The notes below the pieces were generated by a model. The model was given only the letters and a program-made list of their open reading frames with translations, did no database searches and was not told the origin of the DNA. Position numbers and translations under genes: made by a program. This document shows positions 7,158-16,454 of a stretch of 64,000 bases of DNA, one piece after another; position 1 is the stretch's first letter; the number at the start of each line of letters is the position of its first letter. Source of the DNA: JBEKCD01 sp050015055 (GTDB taxonomy: Archaea > Thermoproteota > Bathyarchaeia > Bathyarchaeales > Bathycorpusculaceae); the NCBI GenBank assembly GCA_050015055.1, contig JBEKCD010000002.1:1-64000 (forward strand). The letters run 5' to 3'.

Positions 7158-7310
7158 GCAAAACCTAACAGAATTTGGAAGGACGGGAAGTTTGATGCCC
7201 ATTTCTTTATATGTAGTTGCGGCACGAAATTTAGGCAATATACATACAAAGGAAAACACTTTTTTACCCTGAGGTTTGTGAAGGGAAAGGGGTACAGAAA
7301 AGTTCAATAG
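7158..7310 (+). pseudogene. 3' half of a zinc-ribbon gene cut at a GCGCGCGCGC tract
   Basis: The frame after the tract at 7149-7160 reads RIWKDGKFDAHFFICSCGTK and then FRQYTYKGKHFFTLRFVKGKG, the second half of the ribbon seen at 2606-2806. The first knuckle CPxCG is absent and its place is taken by the palindrome. Even the remaining knuckle is damaged (CSCG rather than CxxCG). It is a truncated relic rather than a gene. Confidence 0.55.
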
Positions 7311-7351
7311 CAGAGCGCGCGCTGGGCGCACACGCCACATGGGCAAAAAAT

Positions 7352-7394
7352 CCCGAGTTTTAATTTTTCGGCAGTTTGTCATCAAAAATGTTAA
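7352..7394. repeat. 45-bp duplicated intergenic segment, copy 2
   Basis: Counterpart of 4046-4090 (GCAGTTTGTCATCAAAAATG is the best conserved part). It lies about 40 bases before the prefoldin start and again follows a GCGCGC tract (7314-7320). Confidence 0.65.
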
Positions 7395-7435
7395 TTAATA
7401 GCCTAGCTTATTGCTGTGCAGATGGAAGGATAGGC

Positions 7436-7804
7436 GTGAGTGACGAGATTTCGCAGCTTCCGCAGCCAGTTCAAGAACGTTTACTCAGACTTCAACAGCT
7501 CCAGCAAACGCTTCAATCAATTCTTGGGCAGAAACAACAGGTGGAGCTTGAGGCAACGGAGATTGATCAAGCCTTGAATGAACTGCAAAAAATGACTGAT
7601 GACGCCGTGATATACAAGGCCGCAGGTACCTTGTTGATGAGGTCTGAACGGGCGAAAGTGATCACTGAATTAACTGAGAGAAAGGACCTGCTCAGTACAC
7701 GAGCCACTATTCTCGCAAAACAAGAAGAGCGTTTGCGCGGTCAACTGAAAGACGTGCAGACAAAGCTTCAACAAGACCTGAACCCCGTTTCTCCTCCTTC
7801 CTAG
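7436..7804 (+). CDS. pfdB: Prefoldin subunit beta
   Basis: 122 residues from GTG 7436, the usual length for archaeal prefoldin beta; the frame is open further upstream but that part is not family-like. Two long coiled-coil helices flank the beta hairpin region (MTDDAVIYKAAGTLLMRSER), a hallmark of the family. Prefoldin captures unfolded proteins and hands them to the thermosome as an alpha2-beta4 hexamer. It heads a run of rightward genes with DUF3194 and DHH proteins, a common archaeal order. Confidence 0.9.
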   Translation: MSDEISQLPQPVQERLLRLQQLQQTLQSILGQKQQVELEATEIDQALNELQKMTDDAVIYKAAGTLLMRSERAKVITELTERKDLLSTRATILAKQEERLRGQLKDVQTKLQQDLNPVSPPS

Positions 7805-7829
7805 CAAGTTACCGCTCTAAGTGAGGTTT

Positions 7830-8132
7830 ATGGAAGCGCTGGGAATACCAGAGTTAACCAGTGAGCAGGTTGAGGAGCTGTGTCTGATCGCGGAGAAGGC
7901 GGCCAGAGAACACGTTCTTTCAAAAGTCTCTTCCAAAAAGATAGAAACACTAGACATTAGCGCCGAAGCAGAGGGTGCAAGACCTGTAGCGTTGAAGGTT
8001 GACGTGGCCGTCACGTTGTCTCCTTCAATTAAAGGCTTCGACGTGAAGAAACTTGTGGACGAAGCTGTTAGAGAAGCGTTTATTTCTGCTGAAAAACATT
8101 TGAGGGAAATAGCGTGTCATTCTCAGAAATAA
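7830..8132 (+). CDS. DUF3194 family protein
   Basis: 100 residues from ATG 7830 (GTG 7821 is in frame but gives a non-family extension). It begins MEALGIPELTSEQVEELC and has the KVDVAVTLSPS strand and a C-terminal DEAVREAFISAEKHLRE helix. DUF3194 genes typically follow prefoldin beta in archaea, as here. Role unknown; probably cytoplasmic. It overlaps the next gene by 19 bases, so translation is coupled. Confidence 0.8.
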   Translation: MEALGIPELTSEQVEELCLIAEKAAREHVLSKVSSKKIETLDISAEAEGARPVALKVDVAVTLSPSIKGFDVKKLVDEAVREAFISAEKHLREIACHSQK

Positions 8133-9109
8133 TCAACCTTTTGGACGCGGTTGACGCCAAGTTTGTTGTTCTGCTGTGCCACCATAATGCCGATCCAGAC
8201 GCAATCTGTTCGGCGTATGCCTTTTCAAGCTTGCTGAGACAGTCACGACCACAAATGATTGTTGAGGTTGGGGCTGCACATGGGATAAGTCGACTTTCAA
8301 AACATCTTCTCGAACATTTGCCCGTAGAAGTGAAAACGCAACCGAGTGTGGAGAAAGCGCAGGCGATAGTGTTGCTCGACACGAACACTGTCCAGCAGTT
8401 GGACGATTTGGCTGACAGGGTTAGGAATTCGAAGGCTCCAATCATCGTTATTGATCATCACATCGTTCACCCCGAAACCAAGCAGCTTGCGAAGATTTCT
8501 ATAACCGATGAGGGGGCATCATCCACGTGCGAGATCGTGTACGACTTCTACAGGCAAACGGGAATAAAACCCGGCGAGAACGAGGCCAAGGCCCTGTTCT
8601 TAGGCATAGCCTTTGACACGCGGCATTTTATCTTAGCCAACTCGTCCACGTTGAAGAACATCGTGGGACTCATCGATGCCGGCGTGAACGCCCAAGATAC
8701 ACTCTCGCTGCTCTCGTTGCCCATGGATTTCTCCGAGCGCGTGGCGAGGCTTAAGGCTTCCAGGAGAACCAAACTCTTCAAGGTCGGAGAATGGATAATC
8801 GCCTTGTCACACGTCAGTGCCTACGAGGCTTCAGCCGCGCGGGCGATGGTAGAGCTGGGGGCCCACGTTGCCGCCGTAGCCGGGGAGAGAGATGGGAACT
8901 TAGAAATTAGCCTACGCGGCGCACTTGACTTCTACAAGAAAACGGATGTTCACCTCGGAAAAGACGTGGCGAAGCCGTTGGGTGAATACCTTCACGGTAT
9001 GGGCGGGGGACACGCCACAGCGGCGGGAGTCAACGGGAAAGGCGACATAGAAATCGGGCTCAAACGATGCCTGTGGCTTTTGAAGGAAAAACTGGGTAAC
9101 CATAATTAG
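8114..9109 (+). CDS. DHH/DHHA1 family phosphoesterase
   Basis: 331 residues. The DHH domain carries HHNADPDA (near residue 23), the DTN motif (near 89), the signature IDHH (near 112) and FDTRH (near 167), which together bind two metal ions. The DHHA1 domain at the C-terminus has GMGGGHATAAG. Relatives are NrnA/RecJ-like nucleases or cyclic-dinucleotide phosphodiesterases; the substrate cannot be told from motifs. It starts with GTG inside the previous gene. Confidence 0.85.
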   Translation: MSFSEIINLLDAVDAKFVVLLCHHNADPDAICSAYAFSSLLRQSRPQMIVEVGAAHGISRLSKHLLEHLPVEVKTQPSVEKAQAIVLLDTNTVQQLDDLADRVRNSKAPIIVIDHHIVHPETKQLAKISITDEGASSTCEIVYDFYRQTGIKPGENEAKALFLGIAFDTRHFILANSSTLKNIVGLIDAGVNAQDTLSLLSLPMDFSERVARLKASRRTKLFKVGEWIIALSHVSAYEASAARAMVELGAHVAAVAGERDGNLEISLRGALDFYKKTDVHLGKDVAKPLGEYLHGMGGGHATAAGVNGKGDIEIGLKRCLWLLKEKLGNHN

Positions 9110-9164
9110 GTAGTTACTCTTAAATGAGCGGACAGCCCGCTTCAAGTAGGCAGGCATTGTTTGC

Positions 9165-10016
9165 ATGGCAATAATTGAAACGACAAATCTAACGTATACC
9201 TATCCGGGCGGGACGAAGCAATCAATCAGTGACGTTTCCTTACGGATAGAGAAGGGTGAATTCGTCCTAATCACAGGCCCAAGCGGATGCGGAAAAACAA
9301 CTCTCTGCCGATGTTTCAACGGGTTGATTCCCCATTTTTATCAGGGTGAAATGAAGGGTGAACTAACTGTCGTGGGGCTGAAGGTCAGCGAACACCCAAC
9401 ATACGAGCTTGCGCAACATGTGGGCCTAGTTTTTCAAAATCCAGAGAATCAGCTTTTCGCTTTATCTGTAGAAAAAGACGTTGCGTTCGGGCTTGAAAAC
9501 TTGGGGGTTTCAAGAGAAGAGATGCGCAAGAGTGTTGACTGGGCACTCCAGCTTACGGGTATCAATGATCTGAGGGAAAGAGCGCCTCATGAACTCTCGG
9601 GTGGACAACAGCAACGCGTGGCTATAGCCTCAGTGCTGGCGATGAAGCCGCAGGTGATTGTTCTGGATGAACCGACTTCTTTCCTTGACCCACTGACGGC
9701 AAGAAGAATATTCGAAGTGATTCACGATTTGAACCGAAACCTCGGAATCACCGTCGTGCTCGTCGAGCACAGGCTCGATTTGACAGCCAAGTACGCGGAT
9801 CACATAATCGTGATGGATCAAGGAAAGGTTCTCTTGGACGGCGATCCTCATGAGATTTTGAGATCTGAAGAAGCCCGCCTTGTCGGCGTCGGAATTCCAA
9901 AGGCAACGAGGCTTTACCAGATGCTCCTGAAGGACGGAGCAAAACTCGGCAACATTGTTCCCCTGTCTTCCGACGAAATGGCAGACCTGCTTAAGGAGGC
10001 TTTAGAAGGCCGATGA
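9165..10016 (+). CDS. ecfA1: ECF transporter ATPase (EcfA-type)
   Basis: 283 residues with all ABC ATPase motifs: Walker A GPSGCGKTT (about residues 39-47), Q-loop FQNPENQLF, signature LSGGQQQR, Walker B VIVLDEPTS and the H-loop VEHRLD. The FQNPENQLF form is typical of EcfA/CbiO. It forms the energy-coupling module with the next two genes, to which it is joined by a 4-base overlap. No substrate-binding S component lies nearby, so this is likely a shared (group II) module. Confidence 0.9.
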   Translation: MAIIETTNLTYTYPGGTKQSISDVSLRIEKGEFVLITGPSGCGKTTLCRCFNGLIPHFYQGEMKGELTVVGLKVSEHPTYELAQHVGLVFQNPENQLFALSVEKDVAFGLENLGVSREEMRKSVDWALQLTGINDLRERAPHELSGGQQQRVAIASVLAMKPQVIVLDEPTSFLDPLTARRIFEVIHDLNRNLGITVVLVEHRLDLTAKYADHIIVMDQGKVLLDGDPHEILRSEEARLVGVGIPKATRLYQMLLKDGAKLGNIVPLSSDEMADLLKEALEGR

Positions 10017-10837
10017 TAGAGGTCAAAGACGTCTATTTCAAGTATCCAAACGACGTGGAAGCCCTCAAGGGAATACGCCTGGTCGTCAAAGAAGGCGAGT
10101 TTGTAGCCATAATGGGGCAGAATGGAGCTGGAAAAACAACACTGGTAAAACACTTCAACGGCCTGCTCAAGCCAACCGCAGGGCACGTGCTCGTAGACGG
10201 AGTCGACACGACAAAGGCCAGTGTGGCGACCCTTTCCAGAAACGTTGGGTTCGTCTTTCAAAACCCCGATAATCAACTGTTCAGCGAAACAGTAGAGGAA
10301 GAGATAGCGTTTGCCCTGAAAAACTTCAATTTCAGTGAGGAAATAATAGAAAAAAGAATAACTTGGGCCCTGAACCTCTTGGGGTTAACTCAGTACAGAA
10401 AGACATCTCCATTCTTGCTCAGCGGAGGAGAAAGAAAACGTGTGGCCTTGGCTTCGGTGCTGGCGTGGGATCCGGCGATGCTGATACTGGACGAACCGAC
10501 CATAGGACAAGATTATGAGCAAAAAGAAAAGCTACGTCAGTTCATCGTGCAGATGAATACTCAGAAAAAAACCGTCATCATCGTAACGCACGACGTTGAG
10601 TTCGTGGCTGAATGCAACCCAAGAGTTTTGTTGATGCGTGAAGGAAAAATCATCGCCGACGGCGAGGCAAGAACGATCCTCACGGATCAGGACACTCTGG
10701 CGCAGGCATCGATTGTGCCCCCACAGATAGCCCAGATATTCCTGCAACTCCACGACCTGAGAGTTCGCGAGGACATCATCGACATCTACGAGGCGGAGAA
10801 AATTCTGCTAGAGATGCTGGAGAAACGCGACAAATGA
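10013..10837 (+). CDS. ecfA2: ECF transporter ATPase (second EcfA paralog)
   Basis: 274 residues with Walker A GQNGAGKTT, Q-loop FQNPDNQLFS, signature LSGGERKR, Walker B MLILDEPT and H-loop THDVE. The C-terminal extension after residue 220 is the usual EcfA dimerisation tail. Two different ATPases in one operon indicate a heterodimeric motor. It overlaps both neighbours by 4 bases. Confidence 0.9.
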   Translation: MIEVKDVYFKYPNDVEALKGIRLVVKEGEFVAIMGQNGAGKTTLVKHFNGLLKPTAGHVLVDGVDTTKASVATLSRNVGFVFQNPDNQLFSETVEEEIAFALKNFNFSEEIIEKRITWALNLLGLTQYRKTSPFLLSGGERKRVALASVLAWDPAMLILDEPTIGQDYEQKEKLRQFIVQMNTQKKTVIIVTHDVEFVAECNPRVLLMREGKIIADGEARTILTDQDTLAQASIVPPQIAQIFLQLHDLRVREDIIDIYEAEKILLEMLEKRDK

Positions 10838-11628
10838 GTGTTTTCCAAGGACTCAAGTTTCGCAGAGTCTACTCGCCCATACACAACCTAGATCCGAGGA
10901 TAAAGTTCGTTTATGTGTGTGCGATATTTGGGGTTGCAATCATCTTCGGGGAGCTTCTGCCCCTGATAGCGCTTTTTCTCTTCCAAATCCCGTTTGTCCT
11001 CTTGGCTGGCGTCAAACGTGAATGGCTTCGCTCAATGCGCGGGGCAGCATTTCTCGCTACCATAATCTTCCTGACGAATTTGGTCTTCAACTTTTTCGGC
11101 AACGGCTACACCCTCACACCTAAAGTGCTGGAAACGGCTACAGCTCTGACCCTGCGCTTCGTCGTACTCGTGGAATCGTTCTCCATTTTCTTTCTCACAA
11201 CTTCACCAGATCACTTGGGTCTCGCCATGGAACAGACACGAGTGCCATACGAGTTCGTTTTTGCCTTCACGACAGCAGTACGTTTTGTCCCAGTCTTGGC
11301 AGAGGAAGCTGAAACAATCATGGACGCCCAAAAGGCAAGGGGACTAGAACTTGAAAAAGGAAACTTCCTGAAAAGGATCAGAAACTACATTCCAATTCTT
11401 ATCCCCCTGATTGTGAGCGCGATTCGCAGAAGCCTAGAACTAGCTGAAGCCATGGAATCACGTGCTTGGGGAGCCACAAAAAAACGCACCAACCTGTACG
11501 TGCTGAGGATGCACAGAGGCGACGCCGTCCTGATGGCCATCACACTCGGAGTACTAGCCTCAGCGATTTACGTTCGATTATTCGTTCCAATTCCCTCACT
11601 GAGCAGCCTCCTAGCACGATTTTTCTGA
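10834..11628 (+). CDS. ecfT: ECF transporter transmembrane component EcfT
   Basis: 264 residues with five to six membrane helices. The two coupling motifs that dock on the ATPases are visible as QKARGLELEKG (about residue 169) and ESRAWGA (about 209), the A-R-G type signatures of EcfT. With ecfA1 and ecfA2 it makes the complete energising unit of a vitamin- or metal-type importer. Confidence 0.9.
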   Translation: MSVFQGLKFRRVYSPIHNLDPRIKFVYVCAIFGVAIIFGELLPLIALFLFQIPFVLLAGVKREWLRSMRGAAFLATIIFLTNLVFNFFGNGYTLTPKVLETATALTLRFVVLVESFSIFFLTTSPDHLGLAMEQTRVPYEFVFAFTTAVRFVPVLAEEAETIMDAQKARGLELEKGNFLKRIRNYIPILIPLIVSAIRRSLELAEAMESRAWGATKKRTNLYVLRMHRGDAVLMAITLGVLASAIYVRLFVPIPSLSSLLARFF

Positions 11629-11847
11629 ACCACAAGCCTTTAAATTGAACGCTCACGTAAACCGTCCATCGTGGAGATCTAAGCGGTTGAAATGGCTGAG
11701 CGCCGCACCAGACGAAATTGTTGAGTGCATTAAGAGTTCCATCAAACTCGCGCGTGAAGCGAAAGAAAAAAAGATGAGCGCGCGCAAGGAAGGTTTCAGT
11801 CAAAAACGGTATCTCAGTCCGAACTGTTAGCTTGGAGGAGTTGAAAC
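11629..11847. other. Short intergenic stretch with a coding-like remnant
   Basis: A TATA-like CCTTTAAATTG lies at 11637-11647. The frame 11645-11830 contains DEIVECIKSSIKLAREAKEKK, which looks helical and protein-like, but it has only a TTG start, runs through a GAGCGCGCGC tract at 11775-11784 and has no recognised family. I treat it as a doubtful gene or a fragment. Confidence 0.35.
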
Positions 11848-12741
11848 TTGTTGAGTGTAGCGGAATCATATGAGAAGCTGATACAACGGTTCTGTGAATG
11901 GGCGAAGGAACGGGTCGACATCAGGGCAGGTGCTGTAATAGGGTCTAGGGCGCGGCTTGATCATCCCGCGGACGAGTGGGCTGACCTTGATCTGGTGATC
12001 GTAACCACGGACGCAGAATTTTACTTGTCGACAGCTGACTGGGTCAATGAACTGGGCAAGCCATTGTTAACGTTCATCGAACCCGCAGCAACAGGAGACA
12101 GGAAAGAACGCCGAGTCCTCTTTGAAGGGATGCTGGACGTGGATTTCGCAATAATGCCTAATGAAAGAAATCAGAAACTTCTGAAGGCAACCGAGAACAA
12201 ACAAGACATTGTGCAAATAGCGAACGTTGTTGCTCGTGGAATGCGAATACTCATCGACAAAGACAGCATGCTTACCAAACTGCAGTCACTCGTCGATACA
12301 ATGGAAAGGCCCGCTCCCAAGAAACCGACACCACATGAGTTTCTGGAACTGATCAGCGATTTTCTTTATCATGCTATCTTCACTGCAAAGCATCTGAAAC
12401 GAGGTGAACTATGGTGGACCGTAGACTGCCTGGATTGCCGTCTGCAGAGCTTGATGAAAACCATGATGGAGTGGCACGCACTCGCGGTTCACGGCGGGCA
12501 ATATGATACGTGGTTCCGCGGACGATTCCTCGAAGAATGGGCAGAACCCAAAGTGACGAGCGAACTCCGCAACGCCTTTGCACATTACGATAATGAAGAC
12601 ATCAAACGCTCACTACTCGCTTCCCTGAATCTGTTCCGGAGAATATCAAAAGAAGCAGCTAACAAGTTAAACTATCCCTACCCAACAGAAACGGACGAAC
12701 AAATAAGAAAGTGGATAGAAGAAACTCTGGAGAAGGAATAG
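11848..12741 (+). CDS. Nucleotidyltransferase of the streptomycin/aminoglycoside adenylyltransferase type
   Basis: 297 residues. The nucleotidyltransferase signature GSRARLDHPADEWADLDLV (about residues 31-49) gives the G-S-x(n)-D-x-D metal-binding motif, with a third acidic residue in VDFAI near residue 99. The remainder is helical. This is the PF04439-like fold (AadK, ANT(6)). GGAGGAG at 11834-11840 sets the TTG start at 11848. An antibiotic role is not implied in an archaeon; the natural substrate is unknown. Confidence 0.75.
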   Translation: MLSVAESYEKLIQRFCEWAKERVDIRAGAVIGSRARLDHPADEWADLDLVIVTTDAEFYLSTADWVNELGKPLLTFIEPAATGDRKERRVLFEGMLDVDFAIMPNERNQKLLKATENKQDIVQIANVVARGMRILIDKDSMLTKLQSLVDTMERPAPKKPTPHEFLELISDFLYHAIFTAKHLKRGELWWTVDCLDCRLQSLMKTMMEWHALAVHGGQYDTWFRGRFLEEWAEPKVTSELRNAFAHYDNEDIKRSLLASLNLFRRISKEAANKLNYPYPTETDEQIRKWIEETLEKE

Positions 12742-13028
12742 TAGACGCGCGCGCGACTCCGCGTGGAAGCATCTTTGAGAACAACTGAATGGTTTTTCTA
12801 GACAGTTTAGTTGTCAAACTAATGCACCGAATGGGACGAACTGAAGCAGACTTGCAACAATAGAATAGCTCAACGAGGGTGGCAAAATCGCCTGAGAGAA
12901 GCAGCATTGATCCTTAAAGGATGTTGGAGCTTGGTTTTTTCTGGGTTTAGCTTGCGTTAAGTGTGCTAATGATTGGTTATGCATATGACTTATTAAGACT
13001 CGCTACACAATATATATCAAAAGTCACC

Positions 13029-14621
13029 ATGCAGTCTAAACCCGACAGGGTAGTTCTAAAGATGAAAGAATCAGCATCAAAAGCCTTTACTGAAGAAAAA
13101 ACAACGGTAGAAATCACGCTAAGAGAGGAGACTAAGAGACCTACCGCTTTCAGAGAAGCCTACCCTGTACAAGAGCCCTACGTCTATGCGGCCATAGTCA
13201 AAGACCCAGATTCCCAGAAAATCCGCTACGAGGTCATAGAACCGACTCTTCAGAAAGAGGAAGAAGAGCAATTAAGAGAAGTGAAGGCTTTTCTGATTGA
13301 GGAAGTTGACGTAAACTTCAGGGAAATTGAGACTAAGGAGAAAGCAGAAAACTATCTGAGAGAACAGACGAAGAAAACGATTAGAAAGCACCGAATAAAG
13401 GTGCCGCCCGAAGCCATTGACAAACTCACGTACTACGTAATAAGAGACTTCATAGGCTACGGAAAAATAGATCCGCTGATGAAAGACCACCTCATCGAAG
13501 ACATATCCGCCGATGGAGTGAACATTCCAATCTACGTCTGGCACAGAATGTACGAATCTTTGCCCACGAACGTCATATTCAAAGACGAGGCGGAACTTGA
13601 CTCCTTTACAATCCGCATGGCGTATCTGTCTGGGAAAAACATTTCAATAGCATCTCCGATTCTGGACGCATCACTTCCGGATGGAAGCCGTATTCAGCTC
13701 ACTTATGGAAATGAAATCACGCGCAGAGGTTCAACCTTCACGATTCGACGTTTTAGGGTTGACCCGTTGACTATCTCCGATTTGATTGCATTCAAAACCA
13801 TTTCCTCAGAATTAGCCGCGTACTTGTGGTATGTCGTTGAGAACCGGGCGTCAGTGTTAGTGGCCGGAGGTGTAGCCTCTGGAAAAACGACGATGCTGAA
13901 CTGTTTGTCGATGTTCATAAAGCCCGAGATGAAAGTAGTCAGTGTAGAAGACACTCAAGAACTTAACCTGCCGCACGAAAACTGGATACCTTCGGTCGTG
14001 CGGCTGGGCTTCGGCCACGAAGACAAGAAAGGGGGAACGATAACGCTCTTCGATCTGTTGAAAGCCGCAGTCAGACAGAGGCCTGACTACATCATCGTTG
14101 GTGAGGTCCGCGGTGAAGAAGCCTATACGCTTTTCCAAGCCATGGCAACAGGCCACCTGGGAATGTGCACGATGCACGCAGAATCGGTTGAGGCCGCCAT
14201 AAATCGATTGGAATCCGAGCCGATGAACATTCCGAAGCCGCTCATAGCGATGACAAACGTGATAATGGTCATGGCACGAACGGAAATTGACGGCAAACCC
14301 GCGAGGAGGATAAACAACGCAACAGAGGTTCTGGGACTTGATCCAAAGTCAAGAGACATAACAACTGAAGAGGTTTTCCACTGGAACCCAAAATTCGACA
14401 GATTCTCCTACTCAAACCACAGCATCCTCTTGGAGAAACAGATGAAGAAATTGGAAATCGATGAGGAGGCAGTAAAACGCGAGCTAAATCGAAGACAGAC
14501 AGTTTTGGACTGGATGACCGGGCAAGGCATCCGTCGATACACAGAAGTTGCAACCGTGATTCGCGAATACTACACCAATCCAGATCGAATTTTCCAAAAA
14601 GCTAGGGTCGGACTGAAGTGA
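13029..14621 (+). CDS. Type IV pilus / secretion ATPase (TadA/GspE-like)
   Basis: 530 residues from ATG 13029. In-frame starts exist upstream (GTG 12963, ATG 12969), but a TATA-like CTTATTAAGA at 12988-12997 lies between them and 13029 and suggests the shorter form. The ATPase core has Walker A GGVASGKTT, the Asp box VEDTQELNLP, Walker B region IIVGEVRGEEAY and the His box TGHLGMCTMHAES. It powers assembly of the pilin at 16455 through the two platform proteins that follow, the first starting within its stop codon. Confidence 0.9.
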   Translation: MQSKPDRVVLKMKESASKAFTEEKTTVEITLREETKRPTAFREAYPVQEPYVYAAIVKDPDSQKIRYEVIEPTLQKEEEEQLREVKAFLIEEVDVNFREIETKEKAENYLREQTKKTIRKHRIKVPPEAIDKLTYYVIRDFIGYGKIDPLMKDHLIEDISADGVNIPIYVWHRMYESLPTNVIFKDEAELDSFTIRMAYLSGKNISIASPILDASLPDGSRIQLTYGNEITRRGSTFTIRRFRVDPLTISDLIAFKTISSELAAYLWYVVENRASVLVAGGVASGKTTMLNCLSMFIKPEMKVVSVEDTQELNLPHENWIPSVVRLGFGHEDKKGGTITLFDLLKAAVRQRPDYIIVGEVRGEEAYTLFQAMATGHLGMCTMHAESVEAAINRLESEPMNIPKPLIAMTNVIMVMARTEIDGKPARRINNATEVLGLDPKSRDITTEEVFHWNPKFDRFSYSNHSILLEKQMKKLEIDEEAVKRELNRRQTVLDWMTGQGIRRYTEVATVIREYYTNPDRIFQKARVGLK

Positions 14622-15625
14622 AAAACGGCAAACCTCTCGAAAAAATCAGAGCATTCTATACCCGTCTAGGAACAAGACTCAAACTCTCTTTCAGGAAGTC
14701 AACTAAGGCCAAACTCGGAGCATCCCACAAGAAGCTCGGGTTGTCGCTAGAAAGTCCGCAATCCATAGCTCACAACCTCATAGGAAACAGAACGGCATGG
14801 GTTCTACCTCTGTTCAAAGATTTGGACGTGAAATTGCACAAGTCAGGGCTTAAAGTCAACTTCAAAGCGTATGTCAGTCTGACAATTTTCGCTACGGCAT
14901 TGGTTTGCGCTGCTACCTTGGCGCTGATACCCTGCCTGTTATTTCTAGTTTTCAATTTGCCACTCTTACCAGCGGTCTTGTTTGGCGTTGGTGGAAGCCT
15001 CTTCGCTTTTGCGTTTTCGACTCTAGCATTCTACGTTTATCCGATTTATCGCGCAGACACACTCAAAAGAGAGTTGGAAGACGAGTTGCCGTTCACGACA
15101 GGTTACATGGCGATCCTGGCGAGTGCTGGCGTTTCTCCAGAAAAGATTTTCTACTCTCTGTCAAATCTTAATGTTCCGCTAGCTGTGACCGCTGAGGCAA
15201 AGGATGTCATAAGGGACGTAAACCTTTTCGGTTCGGACATAATTTCCGCTCTTGAAGAGACGTCGAAGCGGACTCCTTCTAAGAGATTCCGTGAAACGAT
15301 AGAAGGGCTCATCACAACAATCCATTCGGGAGGCAACTTGGCGGCTTATCTCAGGGAAAAATCCAAGGAATACATGAGGCTGAAGAGAATAAGCCTGAAG
15401 AAATATTCAGACAATCTGTCGATGTTGTCAGAGGTTTACGTGACCCTGCTGTTAACGGGTCCACTATTCTTGGTAATAATGCTCGTCGTCATGGCGATGC
15501 TTGGCGGAGGGGGTTTTGGTATACTGAGCCCGGATCTCATGTTAGAATTGCTCACATACGTAGGAATCCCCTTGGGCGCCATAGTCTTTCTAGTAATATT
15601 GGACACGGTGTCGCCTAAATGGTGA
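14618..15625 (+). CDS. Type IV pilus platform protein (T2SF/TadC-like), first
   Basis: 335 residues, starting by a 4-base overlap with the ATPase. A basic soluble N-terminus (about 70 residues) is followed by two membrane helices (about 86-145), a cytoplasmic T2SF domain with LPFTTGYMAILASAGVSPEK and two further C-terminal helices. It anchors the ATPase at the membrane. The archaeal pattern of two platform proteins per ATPase is kept here. Confidence 0.85.
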   Translation: MKNGKPLEKIRAFYTRLGTRLKLSFRKSTKAKLGASHKKLGLSLESPQSIAHNLIGNRTAWVLPLFKDLDVKLHKSGLKVNFKAYVSLTIFATALVCAATLALIPCLLFLVFNLPLLPAVLFGVGGSLFAFAFSTLAFYVYPIYRADTLKRELEDELPFTTGYMAILASAGVSPEKIFYSLSNLNVPLAVTAEAKDVIRDVNLFGSDIISALEETSKRTPSKRFRETIEGLITTIHSGGNLAAYLREKSKEYMRLKRISLKKYSDNLSMLSEVYVTLLLTGPLFLVIMLVVMAMLGGGGFGILSPDLMLELLTYVGIPLGAIVFLVILDTVSPKW

Positions 15626-15629
15626 TGGA

Positions 15630-16445
15630 ATGCCAAGAATCGATGAAAGGCTGAAGAAGACCACGTGGATCGTCTCAATCGTGCTGGCAGGGGGCATAAT
15701 GTCTTATGGGCTTCTTAGGTTTTGGTCGACAGACACGTTTGACGACTTCGTGTTCTTCGCGGTAGTAGTGTCTGTTTTTCCCTCGGCAATGTTAAACTAT
15801 CTAGATTATAAGTGGAGGAAAGCCATTGATGAACACTTACCTGATCTCTTCAGAAGCATTGTGCAGGCTCAAGAGACGGGGATGACTCTGCCTCAAGCCA
15901 TAGAACAGGCGTCCAAGAGAGACTACGGGCCTCTCACTGAAGAACTGAAGAAGATGACGGCGCAGATTTCTTGGGGAATGAGCTTTGAAGAGAGTCTATT
16001 GAGTTTGGGTAAGAGAGTAAACACCGTGTTGATGGAAAGGACCGTGCCCATGATTATCGAGGCAAGCCGGTCAGGAGGACGAGTTGAAAAGGTGTTTGAC
16101 CCAATGGGGAAGTTCATACAGACGACGCTCCTCCTTGACAAGGAACGCCGAACTCAATCGAGACCGTACATTGCAATAATTTATGTGGCATTCTTCGTCT
16201 TTCTTTTCACCATAGTGCTACTTTTCAGATCGTTTTTTGCAAACATGCAGGGTCTGTCGATGTTCGCGACAGCGGGGATGCCGCCGAGTGAACTTGAGCG
16301 AATATTCTCCCACATGACTTCAATTCAGGCCTTCTTCGGGGGCCTAGTGGCCGGAAAAATGGGAGATGGTTCGATAGGAGCCGGATTAAAGCACAGCCTG
16401 ATCCTGATGGTGTGCGGTTATGTAGTCCTGAAACTCTTCCTTTGA
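15630..16445 (+). CDS. Type IV pilus platform protein (T2SF-like), second
   Basis: 271 residues with two N-terminal helices, a T2SF domain (HLPDLFRSIVQAQETGMTLPQA; WGMSFEESLLSLGKRV) and C-terminal helices (about 180-200 and 240-270). It lacks the long soluble N-terminus of its upstream paralog. It is 4 bases after that gene and 9 bases before the pilin. Confidence 0.85.
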   Translation: MPRIDERLKKTTWIVSIVLAGGIMSYGLLRFWSTDTFDDFVFFAVVVSVFPSAMLNYLDYKWRKAIDEHLPDLFRSIVQAQETGMTLPQAIEQASKRDYGPLTEELKKMTAQISWGMSFEESLLSLGKRVNTVLMERTVPMIIEASRSGGRVEKVFDPMGKFIQTTLLLDKERRTQSRPYIAIIYVAFFVFLFTIVLLFRSFFANMQGLSMFATAGMPPSELERIFSHMTSIQAFFGGLVAGKMGDGSIGAGLKHSLILMVCGYVVLKLFL

Positions 16446-16454
16446 GGTGACAGA

